Positions 24,651 through 37,192 of a stretch of DNA of 64,000 nt are shown one piece after another. The stretch covers positions 8,949,201 to 9,013,200 of the forward strand of contig NC_133122.1 of the NCBI RefSeq assembly GCF_033568475.1, given 5' to 3'. The notes below the pieces were generated by a model. The model saw only the letters and a list, made by a program, of their open reading frames with translations, was not told the origin of the DNA and made no database searches. The translations under genes were made by a program, and so were the position numbers. Source of the DNA: Henckelia pumila. Lineage: Eukaryota; Streptophyta; Magnoliopsida; Lamiales; Gesneriaceae. Every line of letters starts with the position of its first letter. Positions within the stretch are counted from its first letter, which is position 1.

Positions 24651-27600
24651 GAGGACGAGTTTTTGCAATGGCACATGATCAAGTGGATCCAAATACAACT
24701 ATAGTTATAGGTATTATTAATGTTTCCAGTAATCCCGCTCATGTCTTAATTGATACTGGAGCTACACATTCATTCATATCTGTTGAATTTGTTAATAAAT
24801 CGGGTTTAGTACCGGATAAGTCAATATCAAGATTTAGTATATCCTTGCCTTCAGGGGAAGAATTGAGTAGTGATTTGATTATCAGAGGATGCAGTGTACA
24901 AATGCAGAGTCACGAGTTACTTGCTAATCTTATTATCCTGAATATGTCTGATTTTGACGTGATATTCGGGATGGATTGGTTGTCTCGGTACGAGGCTACT
25001 ATAGACTGTAAACGAAGAACGGTTTCCTTGAAAACTAAGGATGGAGAACCGTTTCTATTCCATGCCACACCAAAACATAATTCATCTCTTTTAATTTCAG
25101 TGGGTAAGGCATGGCAACTGTTGAATAAAGGATGTGCAGGTTTCCTTGCAAGTGTCACTTGCGACCAAGAATTACCTCGGCCGAAACTTGAAGACGTCGA
25201 AGTAGTGAGAGATTTCCCAGAAGTATTTCCTGATGATATTGCAGGATTACCTCCAGCTTGGGAGGTAGAATTTGGAATTGAATTAATGCCTGGAACCCAA
25301 CCAGTTTCCAAAGCACCATACAGGTTAGCACCGACTGAAATGAAGGAATTGAAGGAGCAACTATAAGAGCTACTCAATAAAGGCTTTATTAGACCGAGTG
25401 TATCGCCTTGGGGTGCACCGGTATTGTTTGTCAAGAAGAAAGATGGGTCTATGAGACTGTGCATCGATTATAGAGAGCTGAATCGAGTAATAGTGAAGAA
25501 CAAATACCCACTTCCAAGGATAGATGATTTGTTTGATCAGTTACAAGGGGCAGTAGTGTTCTACAAGATCGATTTGAGATCAGGTTATCACCAATTGAAG
25601 GTGAAAGACGAAGATATTCTTAAAATGGCTTTCAGGACTCGTTATGGCCACTACGAGTTCTTAGTCATGCCGTTTGGAGTTACCAATGCACCGGCAGTGT
25701 TTATGGATCTTATGAAAAGAGTGTTCCAGCCTTTTTTGGATCAGTTTGTCATAGTATTCATAGATGACATACTGATTTACTCTCGTAATTTCGATGAGCA
25801 TCGTCAGCATCTAACTACAGTCTTGCAGGTTCTGAAAGAAAAACAATTGTTTGCTAAGTTCAGTAAGTGTGAATTTTGGCTGGAACAGATTGAATTTTTG
25901 GGTCACCTAGTTTCGGCTAAGGGAATAGAGGTTGATCCAGCAAAGATAGAAGCAATTAAAAATTGGGTTACCCCAAAGAATGCTACAGAGGTACAAAGTT
26001 TCTTGGGATTAGCGGGTTACTATACGAGATTCATTCAGGATTTCTCCAAGATAGCGCTGCCACTAACGTCATTAACTCGCAAAAGTGTGAAGTTTGAATG
26101 GTCTAATCAGTGTGAGAAAAGCTTTTTAGTGTTGAAGAAAAATTTGATGACATCACCAGTACTAGCCATACCAGAAGGCATAGGTCGATTCATAATTTAT
26201 ACAGATTCTTCCAAGAGTGGATTAGGGGCTGTCCTGATGCAAGATGGAAGTAATAGCATATTCTTCACGACAGTTGAAGATTCATGAAAAGAATTACCCT
26301 ACCCATGACCTCGAATTGGCAGCAGTTGTCTTCGCACTGAAACTGTGGAGACATTACCTTTATGGTGAGAAGTGTCAGATTTTTACCGATCATAAAAGTC
26401 TGAAGTACTTCTTCACACAGAAGGAGTTGAACATGAGGCAGAGAAGATGGCTCGAATTGGTGAAAGATTATGACTGTGACATTAGCTACCATCTGGGTAA
26501 AACTAATGTAGTAGCAGATGCTTTGAGTCGTAAATCTGCAACTTTGAATAGAATGACAACTCAACAAGAGTTGATTGTAGATTTTGAACGACTCAGATTG
26601 GAAGTAGTTGAGCCAATGGAAGTTTGTGACTTATCAACCTTAACAATGGTTCCAAGTTTGCTCGACAAGATTCGAACAGGGCAGGCTTCAGACCAGCAAT
26701 TATTAACTTGGAAACTTAAAGATGAAGCAAAAGGGGGTGCATTGTATACGGTGAAGGATGGGGTCGTGCATCACAAAGGGCGAATGTGGGTACCGACAGT
26801 AAATTCACTGAGGGAAGATGTGATGACTGAGGCTCACATGGTACCATATTCTATTCATCCAGGGAGTACAAAGATGTTCAAGGATTTACAGATGCTATAC
26901 TGGTGGCCAGGTATGAAGAAAGACATCGTTAAGTTTGTTAGCGAATGTTTGACATGTCAACAGGTGAAAGTTGAACATCAAAGGCCAGCAAGATTTCTGA
27001 AACCATTACATATTCCCACTTGGAAATGGGAAGATGTCACAATGGATTTTGTGATTGGACTACCAATTACACAACGAAGAATGAATTCAATATGGATAAT
27101 AGTTGACAGGTTGACAAAGTCAGCTCACTTCTTACCAGTTAGAAACAACTTCTCGATGAATCAATATGCAGAGTTATATATTCGAGAGGTAGTTAGATTG
27201 CATGGAGTTCCAGCAAGGATAGTCTCTGATAGGGATCCTAGGTTTACTTCAAACTTTTGGAAGAGTTTACATCATGGATTGGGAACAAAGCTAGCTTTTA
27301 GTACAGCTTTTCACCCACAAACAGATGGACAATCTGAACGAGTAATTCAAATACTGGAGGATTTACTCAGGGCTTGCATGATTGACTTTGGAGAAAATTG
27401 GGAATCGAAGTTGCCTTTAGTGGAGTTCACCTACAACAATAGTTATCAAGCTACTATTGGAATGGCTCCTTATGAGGCTTTGTATGGAAGAAAGTGTAGG
27501 ACTCCTCTACAATTGGATGAGATTGGAGAGAGAGCTGTGTTGGGACCAAAAATAGTGCAACAGACAGTTCATATGATAGCAAAAATTAGAGACAAGATGT

Positions 27601-28070
27601 TGACAGCACAGAGCCATCAGAAAAGCTTTGCCGATCGGAGACGTAGGGAATTGGAGTTCCAGGTAGGTGATCACGTATTTTTGAAGGTTTCACCTTGGAA
27701 AGGAGTCTTAAGATTTGGGAAGAAAGGAAAGTTGAGCCCAAGATATATAGGACCTTTCGAGATCCTAGACAAGGTTGGAACAAGAGCTTACCGAGTAGCA
27801 TTGCCTCCAAACTTGGAAGGTGTACACAACGTATTCCATATCTCGATGTTGAGAAAGTATATCTCAAATCCTTCCCATGTCATTCGCCACGAGCCAATTC
27901 TATGGACACCAGACTTGTCTTATGAAGAAATACCTATCCAAATTTTGGATACACAAGTCCAAAAGCTGAGAAACAAAGAGATCAAGATGGTAAAGGTCTT
28001 ATGGCGCAATCAATTAGTGGAAGAGGCTACTTGGGATACCGAACAAGATATGCGTAGCCGATACCCATAA
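24569..28070 (+). pseudogene. gypsy K pol: protease, RT, RNase H, integrase, chromodomain-like tail
   Basis: 24569-25366 begins with CFLCKKPGHYRKDC and has the protease DTG at residues 62-64 (IDTGATHSF). An in-frame TAA at 25364-25366 stands where relatives have Gln/Glu (KEQ*ELL). From 25424 RT runs through [18 protein letters not shown] and [10 protein letters not shown]. One missing base near 26255 shifts frame in RNase H (YTDSS before, [10 protein letters not shown] after). Integrase follows: CLTCQQVK zinc site, [15 protein letters not shown] and DGQSER catalytic blocks, [19 protein letters not shown] and the tail [14 protein letters not shown]. One stop and one frameshift disable an otherwise full pol. 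Confidence 0.92.
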
Positions 28071-28122
28071 ATATTTGGTAAGTCGAATTTCGAGGACAAA
28101 ATTCTTTCAAGGAGGGTAGAAT

Positions 28123-29317
28123 TGTAAAGTCCAAAAAATCCATTAAACTTGCTCACGATTATTTAAACATAAATTTTTAATGATTTTATGCCTTAAATTG
28201 TTTAAGTTATGATTTAATGATTATGATTTCATGATTATGTTTATCTTACATTTAACAATTTTGATTAAGTAAATGATTCCAGGTAGAGTTCGATTCTGGA
28301 CTCGCGGGACGAGGCTAACCTAGGAATGAGATAATAGAGTACATTTTTACGAGTATTTTAAGTATGATATTGTTACATTTTTTTATAAACGAGTCAAAAG
28401 ATAGCATTTTTATCAGACGAGTCGAGATGTGTTTCTTTGACTGCATTTTAAGCAATCAATACACGATGTGCATTAATTATGAAAACTACACTTAACAACC
28501 TTATACCCTACATGTTAGTGATTCCCTTGACATATTCTATCAGACTTCTTCATTATCCTCCTCTCCTATACACGTTTTTCTCCTCCCCCTCACTATTCAT
28601 CATCTCCTTCATCAAATCCTTCAAGATTCAAGTGAGTTTTTGGTACTAGTTTTTAGTTCGTCCAAGGTTTAGCTCGTCTCCGAAGTTCCGGATCAACTCA
28701 TCCTCCATTCAAGGCAAGTTTTTAAAGAATTTTACACCACCATTCAAGATATATCTATTTTGATAAGAAATGATGTGTTTTGATGAGTTTTATGCATGAT
28801 TTTAAAGATTTGAGAAGCATAAAAGCATGAGGTTTATGATATCGTGATATGTAAGTCGTTCTTGGGAAATTCTTGATAAATAATGTGTGATGATAGATTC
28901 TTATGGTTTGGAGTTGGGAAAGGACTGATTTTGAAGGTGTGTGTTGAATTTTGAAGTGTTGAGTTAGTTTTAGTTAATGCTTTGAAGCGTTTCATGTGTT
29001 GGGTTGTCTCGGATTAGCAACACTTGTTGCAATTTTGTAGATTAAGTCTATTGTAGTAATCCACATGAGATGAGGCCAATTGTATTTGAAAGATAACTCA
29101 TATAGATACAACTTTCATGCTTTGAGTTTTGTCAAAATCATTCTATAAGATTGGCCAAAATCGCCCCGAAGTGTGTCAAGTGGTTTGAATTTTTGGCAGT
29201 GACACATCTCGGGAGAATAAGCATAACGTTTTACTGAAATATCCTATTAAGGTGAGGGTTTCCGAATTTGAAAGCTTAGATCAAGGGCTAAAACTTTTAT
29301 GTTTACCATGCTTTAAA
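28123..29317 (+). repeat. 3' LTR of gypsy K, truncated
   Basis: Matches 11064-12260 at high identity (few substitutions), then stops at about 29317 within the motif ACTTTTATGTTTACCATGCT. About 1.2 kb of the LTR is missing. Confidence 0.9.
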
Positions 29318-29524
29318 ATTTACCGAGTAGAAAATTGGCCTAAGTTTTGTCAAAACCCTCAACGCATGATTTTGACATGCAATCTTATATCTAAGTTTTG
29401 GCCAATCTTATAGAATGATTTTGACATGCAATCTTAGATCAATGATTTTGACATGCAATCTTATATCTAAGTTTTGTCAAAATCATTCTATAAGATTGGC
29501 CAAAACTTTTATGTTTACCATGCT
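29313..29524. other. scrambled LTR patchwork with 33-bp inverted repeat
   Basis: Short pieces of the gypsy K LTR recur in both orientations. 29393-29425 is the exact reverse complement of 29476-29508, and both copy a stretch around 29130-29160. GATTTTGACATGCAATCTTA occurs three times (from about 29369, 29417 and 29443). The run ending the LTR at about 29290-29312 reappears at 29502-29524. This is the junction between the cut 3' LTR and the next element. Confidence 0.8.
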
Positions 29525-31584
29525 CACTCGCGCGCGGGCCATCTTGGCAGAAAAATTCCAGAAATTATGGCATGCTTCCAATCTCAATTCAAAATCCATC
29601 CAACATCAATCTAGCATGCTCAAATCCTAATCCAATAACATGCAATCTTTCATATTCATACGATCAACATGATACAAAATTGATTCGAATATTCAATACT
29701 ACAAATCAAATACAACTCTTCAAATTCTAATATGTTCACGACCAAATTCAACATGCATCTCAATCTTCATGCATTAATTTGAAAGATTTGAACTAATCAA
29801 TATCATCAAACAAACTTCTATATTCGATATTCTATACATCCAAGTTCTAAACGTGCTTTCAAAATATAAACTAGATTGGCATGAACTTTCCATTTCTAAC
29901 TCGACGTCTCACTTCTAATCTTCATTCTCGTTCTATCCCCGTCGTCTCTTACTTGATCATGTCCCACCTGTTGCCAAGTACATATACAAACAAAGACAAC
30001 AGTCGGATAATCCGGTGAGAATACAATTCCTAGTAAACTAGACTATCATGCATATACAATAAACATATCAATCATGATATGCATCAATCCAAGTCATATA
30101 TCAACTTCAGATATAAATAAAGTAATTCATTCAAGTACTGAATAAAAATGATATGCATGACTTTAAAATCTCTTGATTATCAGACTCAGATAATCAAATG
30201 GAATTCTTCTTTCTTTCTTTCTTCGGTTTGAGATCCCGAGGTTAAAACATCCAACGATCACACCGACTCCCCTCTCGAGATGGACGTGGTATGTTTTAAT
30301 CCTCTAGACTCCAGAGCATTATAGTGAGCTACTCGACAAGGTAGCAAATCGCCTACCAGCCACTCAACTACAATCCCTAGATCGTCTAATTCAAATTGAA
30401 ATGAATCGAGGCTCAATATGAATGCATATGTCATCTCATGCATTCTAATATCATTTCAATCATCAATTCATAATAGCATTCAATCATGCTTTCATTCATC
30501 AATACAAATAACCATTCAATCATGATTTCATCAATATAAATGCATATGTAATCTCATGCATTCAATTATCATTTCATCCATCAATACAAATAATCATTCA
30601 ATCATGCAAGTATGTGAATTTCTTCGGAACACTTGAATAAAGTCTAATTCGAGTTAATCATTCCATTCAAGTCTGAGTCGTCTTTTACCTTATTTGCTTC
30701 GAAGGTACTTCAATCTGAAATCAATAATAAGGATAATCATCAATATCCTATCGAACTCATTCAAAACTCAAACAACTTCTTCAATCGATAAATAAGAAAC
30801 TCGATACTGTACCGACTTCAATCTTCCAAACTGTCCAAAGCTGCTACCTCGCAACTCTGCTGACTTCAATTCAATCTATCAGAAAAGTCAAATAGGATCA
30901 ATATCGACATCAAAAACTCAATCAAACTCGATACGATCAAAACATCGAAACGATTCCAAAACTCAAACTGACGGCATAACGGCAATAAACTGATCAAATC
31001 GGAAACGCAGACAGCAATTCAACAACTCAATCTACTCATTTCAATCCTCAAACATCAATTCCAACACAATCCCAACACATCACAAAAACATGATTTTCGA
31101 AAATAACAAGAAAAATCATATCAAATCCATTCGTCGCTAGATCTTCGAACCGTCTTAGATATACTATCACAGCTATCTCATAATCATCCTCTCCGAATAT
31201 AAATCAATTCTAAAGACATCCAAAAATTCAAACTTCTCAGAATTAGGATAAACTTACTTCCAAACGGAGCACTCGTCGCTGTGATCGTAGATATCAAGTC
31301 AGAAATCAATTCTATCGGACGGATTGAGCTAGAACTGAAATCACAAAAGCTTGAGAAGCTTTTCTCACGCCAAAGATGGAGGATGGCGGTTTGGTGGAGG
31401 TGATGAAGTGAAAAATTCAAGTCAAATCCTTTTAAATATCTAATAAATCCCAAATTTGCATTTTAGTCCCTGAAAATTCTAAAAATTGCATTCTAGTCCT
31501 TGATCAAAATTAAATCGGCCCTCAACTTCTAAAATCTCTGATTTTCTCAAATAAAGTCTATTAAGATAATTTTGGGTCGTTACA
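29525..31584 (-). repeat. divergent family G LTR, 3'-truncated
   Basis: Minus strand starts TGTAACGACCC at 31584. Segments near 29965-30025 (AACAAAGACAACAGTCGGAT) match the G LTRs near 47345 in order. The part carrying the inverted repeats and the primer-proximal end is missing at the left. No coding frame; the ORFs at 30258 and 31184 lie in LTR sequence. Confidence 0.65.
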
Positions 31585-32032
31585 AAAATATCTCGATCTT
31601 TATGTTCTTTTTCACATTATCTCCTCTCGTCCTTTTAACCTCCCTCGCTTTGTTATGCAAGTTATGCATAATACTACTAAATCATCGAAGCGAGTGAGCC
31701 TTCCTTTTGCTCGTTTCATTAATCGTATTTTGATCATTTCGATATTATATTTGATGGCGTGGCGAGCATGCCTATTCCCAATTCTCATATCTTTAACCAC
31801 GCCACTATCACTAAAATGGATTTATCTTGGAATCATGTCTTCTCTCGTTGGGTTGACGACCCAACTCGTGCTTTTACAAAATTTCATCCAGTGACTAACT
31901 TTTTTATTCCTTTTTCTGGTCTTCCTCCCTCCGTTCAGTTGAAGGGATTTCCTTCTCGTCCTCCTACTAAAGATATTCCCTCTTCTTCTTCTGGTGCTCC
32001 TTCTTCTCCGCCTATTCTAAACATGGCTGATA

Positions 32033-34073
32033 TGAAAGAGTGGGTGCCCGGTGAGCCAACTTGTGGCTAAGGGCTTTGATGACTCTTTGTATAAACAATC
32101 TTTTGTTTAATATAATTTACACTTTTATTAATGGCAATGACTTTGTCTTTCTTCATATTGTGATATAGTGATATACTATTGTTGTTTTGATAAAGACCTT
32201 GAATATACTATAGTGTATGTAAGATGTGGTAGAACATGGAGATGTCTATCATGAAACACATCTTATAGTCACTGTATATTCTAAACTGTTCCTAGTCGAT
32301 TGAGCCGTCCGATAATGAGGATAAGGATCGCTCGAGTTTGAGACTAGCATTTGCGATGTAGAGTACCACGTTTCATTGGTAAGGAACATAGAGATGTTCG
32401 AAGCATGCAAATGGATATTCATATGATGAATGATCGAACTACCCTATCCGGACTTTCCAAGTGGTTATCACTTATCGAGTGGATATAGTCCGCGGTTTTG
32501 GTTGTACACCATTAGTCCTTACTACTTGAGACATCATTGAGACTCTATATGCTAGTACTGTGCTTTGACTCGTTTACCGACTCTATTGGGGTCATCAGGT
32601 GTCGGGATTGGGTACAGTTACAACACATATAGGAGTCGATGCTTTGTTGTCAAGGATTCACCACATACTTGCGATATAGTCCGCGGTTTTGGTTGTACAC
32701 CATTAGTCCTTACTACTTGAGACATCATTGAGACTCTATATGATAGTACTGTGCTTTGACTCGTTTACCGACTCTATTGGGGTCATCAGGTGTCGGGATT
32801 GGGTACAGTTACAACACATATAGGAGTCGATGCTTTGTTGTCAAGGATTCACCACATACTTGCGAGTGTGGATATCCTATGCGATCTGAGGAGATATTAG
32901 TGTGACGAATCTCTGGCCAGAGTACATGATGTGATTTAAGAAATGGTTTCTTAGTAGCACATGCGATGTCACTATTTGATCTTCAAGATGTATTGCATAG
33001 TTATCGAATCTCGAGTGACTCTCGATATACCAATGGTTGTTGATTCGATCGGGATATATGGATGAAGGGACCGTACTGTACGCTAACCAAAATCTACTGG
33101 TTCTTGTAGGCACTATCAGTGATACCTAGGGAATCATGGGGCGATGTTGCTAGGCGCTCATACCATGATTCGATGGGCAAGTCGGAAATTGTTGTTCCGA
33201 GTCACAAGGAGTTGTGAGCCCACGGCTAGCTGTATCCCTGAACCATTGAGGGTCACACAGTGTAATGGATTTTTAATCCCCGTTGAGATAGTTAAATTTA
33301 AAGTGTTAAATTTAATGAACGAAGAAGTTGGACTTCTTATTTAAGAGTAGAGGAGTAAGATTTCCTAAAATGACATAGGGATGGCCATTTTTGGAAATCA
33401 CTGAATTCGGATTCAGAAAAATTTATCTTGACTTTAAAAGGTGCAGAAATGGTTTCTGTGCACATTGGTGAAATCGGTTTATCAATCGGAGTCACGATGA
33501 ATTTTATATTAATTTCTGAACATGCGGGCTTTGCTTGTCGGGCTTGAACTTATGACTAATGGGCCCTAAGCTGTTAGTGGCCTGCATTATAAATAAGTTA
33601 TTGCAGTACAGAAATTACACACAACAGGTCACAAGGATTTTTCGAAAACCCTAGTCTATTTTTTAAAGGTGGCCGTCCCCCCTCTCTCCCTCTACTCGAG
33701 AAAAATCCAGCCTGTGATTTTGAATTACAGTCTGGTTTAACGGATCAAATTCGTTAATCTCTTCGTAGAAAACTTCTGATAGATTTTTTAGTGCAATCTA
33801 TCAGAGGGATTAAATCTCTGTTCGTGGACCTGATTGAAGAACAGTTCGTCCATCAGTTCCAGGGATATACAACAAGAGCAGAGAAATCTGTTGGTGTCCA
33901 AAATCTCGATTCGAGATTAAAGGTAAAAATTTTATAATTGTTATTTGATTTTTACACACACAATTTAATCGTAAGGTTGATACCCATTATGGAATCGTTC
34001 CATACAAAAATTTTAAACTTCCGCTGCACCGGGTATCAATCATAATTGATCTGAACGCCGCGTTTTTCCAACA
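32033..34073 (+). mobile_element. solo LTR C of the copia A/B family
   Basis: Begins TGAAAGAGTGGGTGCCC, ends TTCCAACA, and is flanked by TGATA at 32028-32032 and 34074-34078. No interior is present, so it arose by LTR-LTR recombination. It shares subtype traits with the 3' LTR of copia B. It carries an internal tandem duplication of 191 bp. TATA box at 33588-33595. Confidence 0.95.
32482..32863 (+). repeat. 191-bp tandem duplication inside solo LTR C
   Basis: The segment starting GATATAGTCCGCGG at 32482 repeats from 32673 with almost no differences and both end in CACATACTTGCGA. None of the other LTR copies have it. Confidence 0.92.
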
Positions 34074-34583
34074 TGATATTCCTATTTTTTTTCCCAATGT
34101 TCCTCCTACTCCTCTTAATCACTTTTCTTTTGATCGTTTTTCCGAGTACTTCAACCGCCTCGAAAACACCATTGCAAGCAACCATGCCCAGTCAACTGCT
34201 ACTTTGACCAAGATGAGTTCTCGGGTCACTACCTCTTTAGACGAGTTGACCTCTCGTGTTTCTTCCTTGGAGACGCGTTTTGATCACTACTTATCTCATG
34301 CACCGTCACGGAATGAAGATGACTCTTAGATTTTATTTTTATTTGCATTTAAGTTGTAATTTTAAATTTAAATGTAATATTTAGGTTGTTTAATAAAATT
34401 AGTTTGTTCAAAGTTTTATTATCTCTTTTTCATTTATTGATCTTTTTTGATTATCTCAAAAAAGGGAGAATAAGATTGGTTAAATTAATTATGTTGTTTA
34501 ATTGAGAGGGAGTTATTTATTTAAATGTTTATGCTATTTTAATGCATATTTATTTATCATATTTAACCAAGTTTTGTGATCAT

Positions 34584-34598
34584 AAAAAAGGGGGAGAT
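34584..34598 (+). other. polypurine tract before the Sirevirus-like 3' LTR
   Basis: AAAAAAGGGGGAGAT directly precedes the LTR start TGTTATGCC at 34599. A second tract, AAAAAAGGGAGA, lies at 34458-34469. It primes plus-strand DNA synthesis. Confidence 0.75.
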
Positions 34599-35203
34599 TG
34601 TTATGCCTTAAACACATACAAATCTAGTATTGTGAGATTAATGTTTTTAATACATTAACAAGTCTCAAAAATTATGTTTTGATGATTACAAAACTAGGTT
34701 AAGTGTTACTAATGATTTAAATTGAGAAAATGCAGATATTAATTTTTCGTGTTAGAAAAATACCAAAGAATCAAAGATCAAAATTGATGGATTAAAATTG
34801 AAGAACAAATCAAGAGTAACAATTTTTGAATTACAGAGTTCGGATGGTCCGAAGTATTTCCAGACTATTTTATTGTTTTGGAACCAGTTCGGATGCTACA
34901 AAGAAGCAGTTCGGACGATCCGAAGACCCGATCAGACGTTTCAATCTCTTTACGACGATTGACAAGATTTGTCAAGAGACTTTGCTCGACAAGGGATTTA
35001 ATGCAGCCAATCGGATGGTCCGATCTTAAGTTCGGATGATCCAAACAGTTCCACAGCCGTAAAAATTTGAATTTGAATCAGTACAGTTCGGAAGCTCCAA
35101 AGACAGGATCGGATGATCCGATCTGGCCCGTTTCAACACTATAAATAGAGGCATTCCGAGGCCAATTGAAGACACAACTCAAGCATTCATCCTCTCATCC
35201 TCT
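34599..35203 (+). repeat. 3' LTR of the Sirevirus-like element, truncated by copia B
   Basis: Starts TGTTATGCCTTAAAC. A TATA box is at 35140-35147, preceded by seven GTTCGGA-NNN-TCC-type palindromes from 34838 to 35123. About 55 bp downstream of the TATA box the LTR is cut by copia B. Confidence 0.8.
34838..35147 (+). promoter_or_regulatory. palindrome cluster and TATA box in the Sirevirus-like LTR
   Basis: Seven units, from GTTCGGATGGTCCGAAG (34838) to GATCGGATGATCCGATC (35107-35123); three have one decayed arm. TATAAATA follows at 35140-35147. The motif is the one seen in gypsy family P LTRs, although this element is a copia. Confidence 0.75.
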
Positions 35204-37062
35204 TGTAAGAGTGGGTGCCCAGTGAGCCAACTGTGTGGCTATGGGCTTTGATGACTCTTTGTATAAACAATCTTTTGTTTAATATTATTTACACTTTTAT
35301 GGCAATGACTTTATATTACTTCATATTGTTATATTGTGATATACTATTGTTGTTTTGATAAAGACCTTGAATATACTATAGTGTATGTAAGATGTGGTAG
35401 AACATGGAGATGTCTATCATGAAATACATCTTATAGTCACTGTATGTTCTAAAACCGTTCCTAGTCGATTGAGCCGTCCGATAATAAGGATAAGGATCGC
35501 TCGAGTTTGAGACTAGCATTTGCGATGCGGAGTACCACGTTTCATTGGTAGGGAACATAGAGATGTTCGAAGCATGCAAATGGATATTCATAGGATGAAT
35601 AATCGAACTACCCTATCCGGACTTTCCAAGTGGTTATCACTTATCGAGTGGATAAAGTCCGCGGTTTTGGTTGTACACCATTAGTCCTTACAACTTGAAA
35701 CATCATGGAGACTCTATATGCTAGTGCTGTGTTTTGACTCGTTTACCGACTCTATGGGGTCATCAGGTGTCGAGATTGGGTACAGTTACGACACATATAG
35801 GAGTCAATGCATTGTTGTCAAGGATTCACCACATACTTGCGAGTGTGGATATCCTATGCGATCTGAGGAGATATTAGTGTGACGAATCTCTGGCCAGAGT
35901 ACTTGATGTGATTTAAGAAATGGTTTCTTAGTAGCACATGCGATGTCACTAATTTGATCTTCAAGATGTATTGCATAGTTATCGAATCTTGAGCGACTCT
36001 CGATATACCAATGGTTGTTGATTCGATCGGGATATATGGATGAAGGGACCGTACTGTACGCTAACCAAAATCTACTGGTTCTTGTAGGCACTATCAGTGA
36101 TACCTAGGGAATCATGAGGCGATGTTGCTAGGCGCTTTACCATGATTCGTTGGGCAAGTCGGAAAGTGTTGTTCCGAGTCACAAGGAGTTGTGAGCCCAC
36201 GGCTAGCTGTATCCCTGAACCATTGAGGGTCACACAGTGTAATGGAGTTTTAATCCCCGTTGAGATAGTTAAATTTAAAGAGTTAAATTTAATGAACTAA
36301 GGAGTTGGACTTCTTAAATAAGAGTAAGGGAGTAGGATTTCCTAAAATGACATAGGGATGGACATTTTTGGAAACCACTGAATTCGGATTCAGGAAAATT
36401 TATTTTGACTTTAAAATGTGCAGAAATGGTTTCTGTGCACATTGGTGAAATCAGTTCATCAATCGGAGTCACGATGAATTTTATATTAATTTCTGAACGA
36501 GCGGGCTTTGCTTGTCGGGCCCCAGCTTATGATTAATGGGCCCTAAGGTGTTAGTGGCCTGCATTATAAATAAGTTATTTCAGTACAGAAATTACACACA
36601 ACAGGTCATAATTTTTGAGAGCAAAAATCGAAAACCCTAGTCTCTCTAAAAGAAATTTCGGTCGACCCCTCCCCCTCTGCCCGAGAAAATTCCGGTCTGT
36701 GATTTTGAATCGCGGTCAGGAATAACGAATCAGATTCGTTTAATCTCTTCGCAGAAAACTTCTGATAGATTTTCTAGTGCAATCTATCAGAGGGATTTAA
36801 ACCTCTGTTCGTGGACCTGATTGAAGGAGTTCATCGGTTCCAGGGAGAGACAACAAGAGCAGATCAAATCTGTTGGTGTCCATTAATCTCGTTGCGAGAT
36901 TGGAGGTAAAATTTAATAACTGTTATTTAAATTTTACACACACAATAATTTAATCGTTGAACGGTTGATACCCACACTATGGAATTGTTCCATAACAAAA
37001 TTTTTAAACTTCCGCTGCACCGGGTATCAATCGTGATTGATCTGACCGCCAGTTTTCCAACA
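35204..37062 (+). repeat. 5' LTR of copia B (subtype of copia A)
   Basis: 1859 bp. Shares with copia A the start TGTAAGAG, CAACTGTGTGGC, AAAACCGTTCC and GAACGAGCGGGC. TATA box 36565-36572; 11-bp inverted repeat 36761-36771/36781-36791; donor-like site at 36904-36907; U5 stem-loop 36962-37033 with inner arms TATGGAA/TTCCATA. Confidence 0.95.
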
Positions 37063-37063
37063 G

Positions 37064-37076
37064 TGGTATCAGAGCC
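37064..37076 (+). other. primer-binding site of copia B
   Basis: TGGTATCAGAGCC two bases after the LTR end; complementary to initiator Met-tRNA. Confidence 0.9.
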
Positions 37077-37192
37077 AGGTTGCTCAGATCAAACGATTAA
37101 ATTAATCAATTGTACAAAATTTTTGAGTCTCGGTTTTTGAAACAAAATAAATATTTTTAAATAAAAAAAAAAAAAAATTTTCGGGGCAAAAC

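Larger units (their letters stand above)
11064..29317 (+). mobile_element. Ty3/gypsy chromovirus K, plus strand, split by copia A and 3'-truncated
   Basis: 5' LTR at 11064-13272 plus 23193-23390, primer site at 23394, gag from about 23607, pol to 28070, polypurine tract AAGGAGGGTAGAAT at 28109-28122, 3' LTR from 28123. Both LTRs begin TGTAAAGTCC. The 3' LTR runs out at about 29317, so no target duplication can be seen. Without the nested copia the element would be about 8.3 kb. The chromodomain-like tail of its integrase places it among chromoviruses (Tekay/Del-like by feel, an inference). Gag and pol carry a few breaks, so it is inactive. Confidence 0.9.
31744..34329 (+). pseudogene. C-terminal part of the extra ORF of a Sirevirus-like element, split by solo LTR C
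   Basis: The frame passing MPIPNSHIFNHATITKMD and HVFSRWVDDP, then a Pro/Ser-rich linker, runs to 32032, where solo LTR C is inserted. After the LTR and its duplicated TGATA the same frame continues at 34079 to a TAG at 34327-34329, giving a Pro-rich stretch and then a Ser/Thr/Leu heptad-like region that looks like a coiled coil (LTKMSSRVTTSLDELTSRV). Upstream of about 31730 the frame is broken by a stop and shift. Sirevirus elements can carry an env-like or unknown ORF here; I cannot assign a function. Confidence 0.5.
31585..35203 (+). mobile_element. 3' end of a Sirevirus-like copia element, cut at both ends
   Basis: Contains the end of an extra ORF downstream of pol (31744-34329, interrupted), two polypurine tracts (34458-34469 and 34584-34596) and the start of the 3' LTR at 34599. 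Multiple polypurine tracts and an additional ORF before the 3' LTR are known traits of plant Sireviruses. The rest of the element is absent; copia B joins at 35204. The lineage call is inference. Confidence 0.6.

Noticed and set aside
31612..31800. Minus-strand ORF at the start of the Sirevirus-like remnant
   Set aside because: The opposite strand carries the readable ORF; this one is its shadow.
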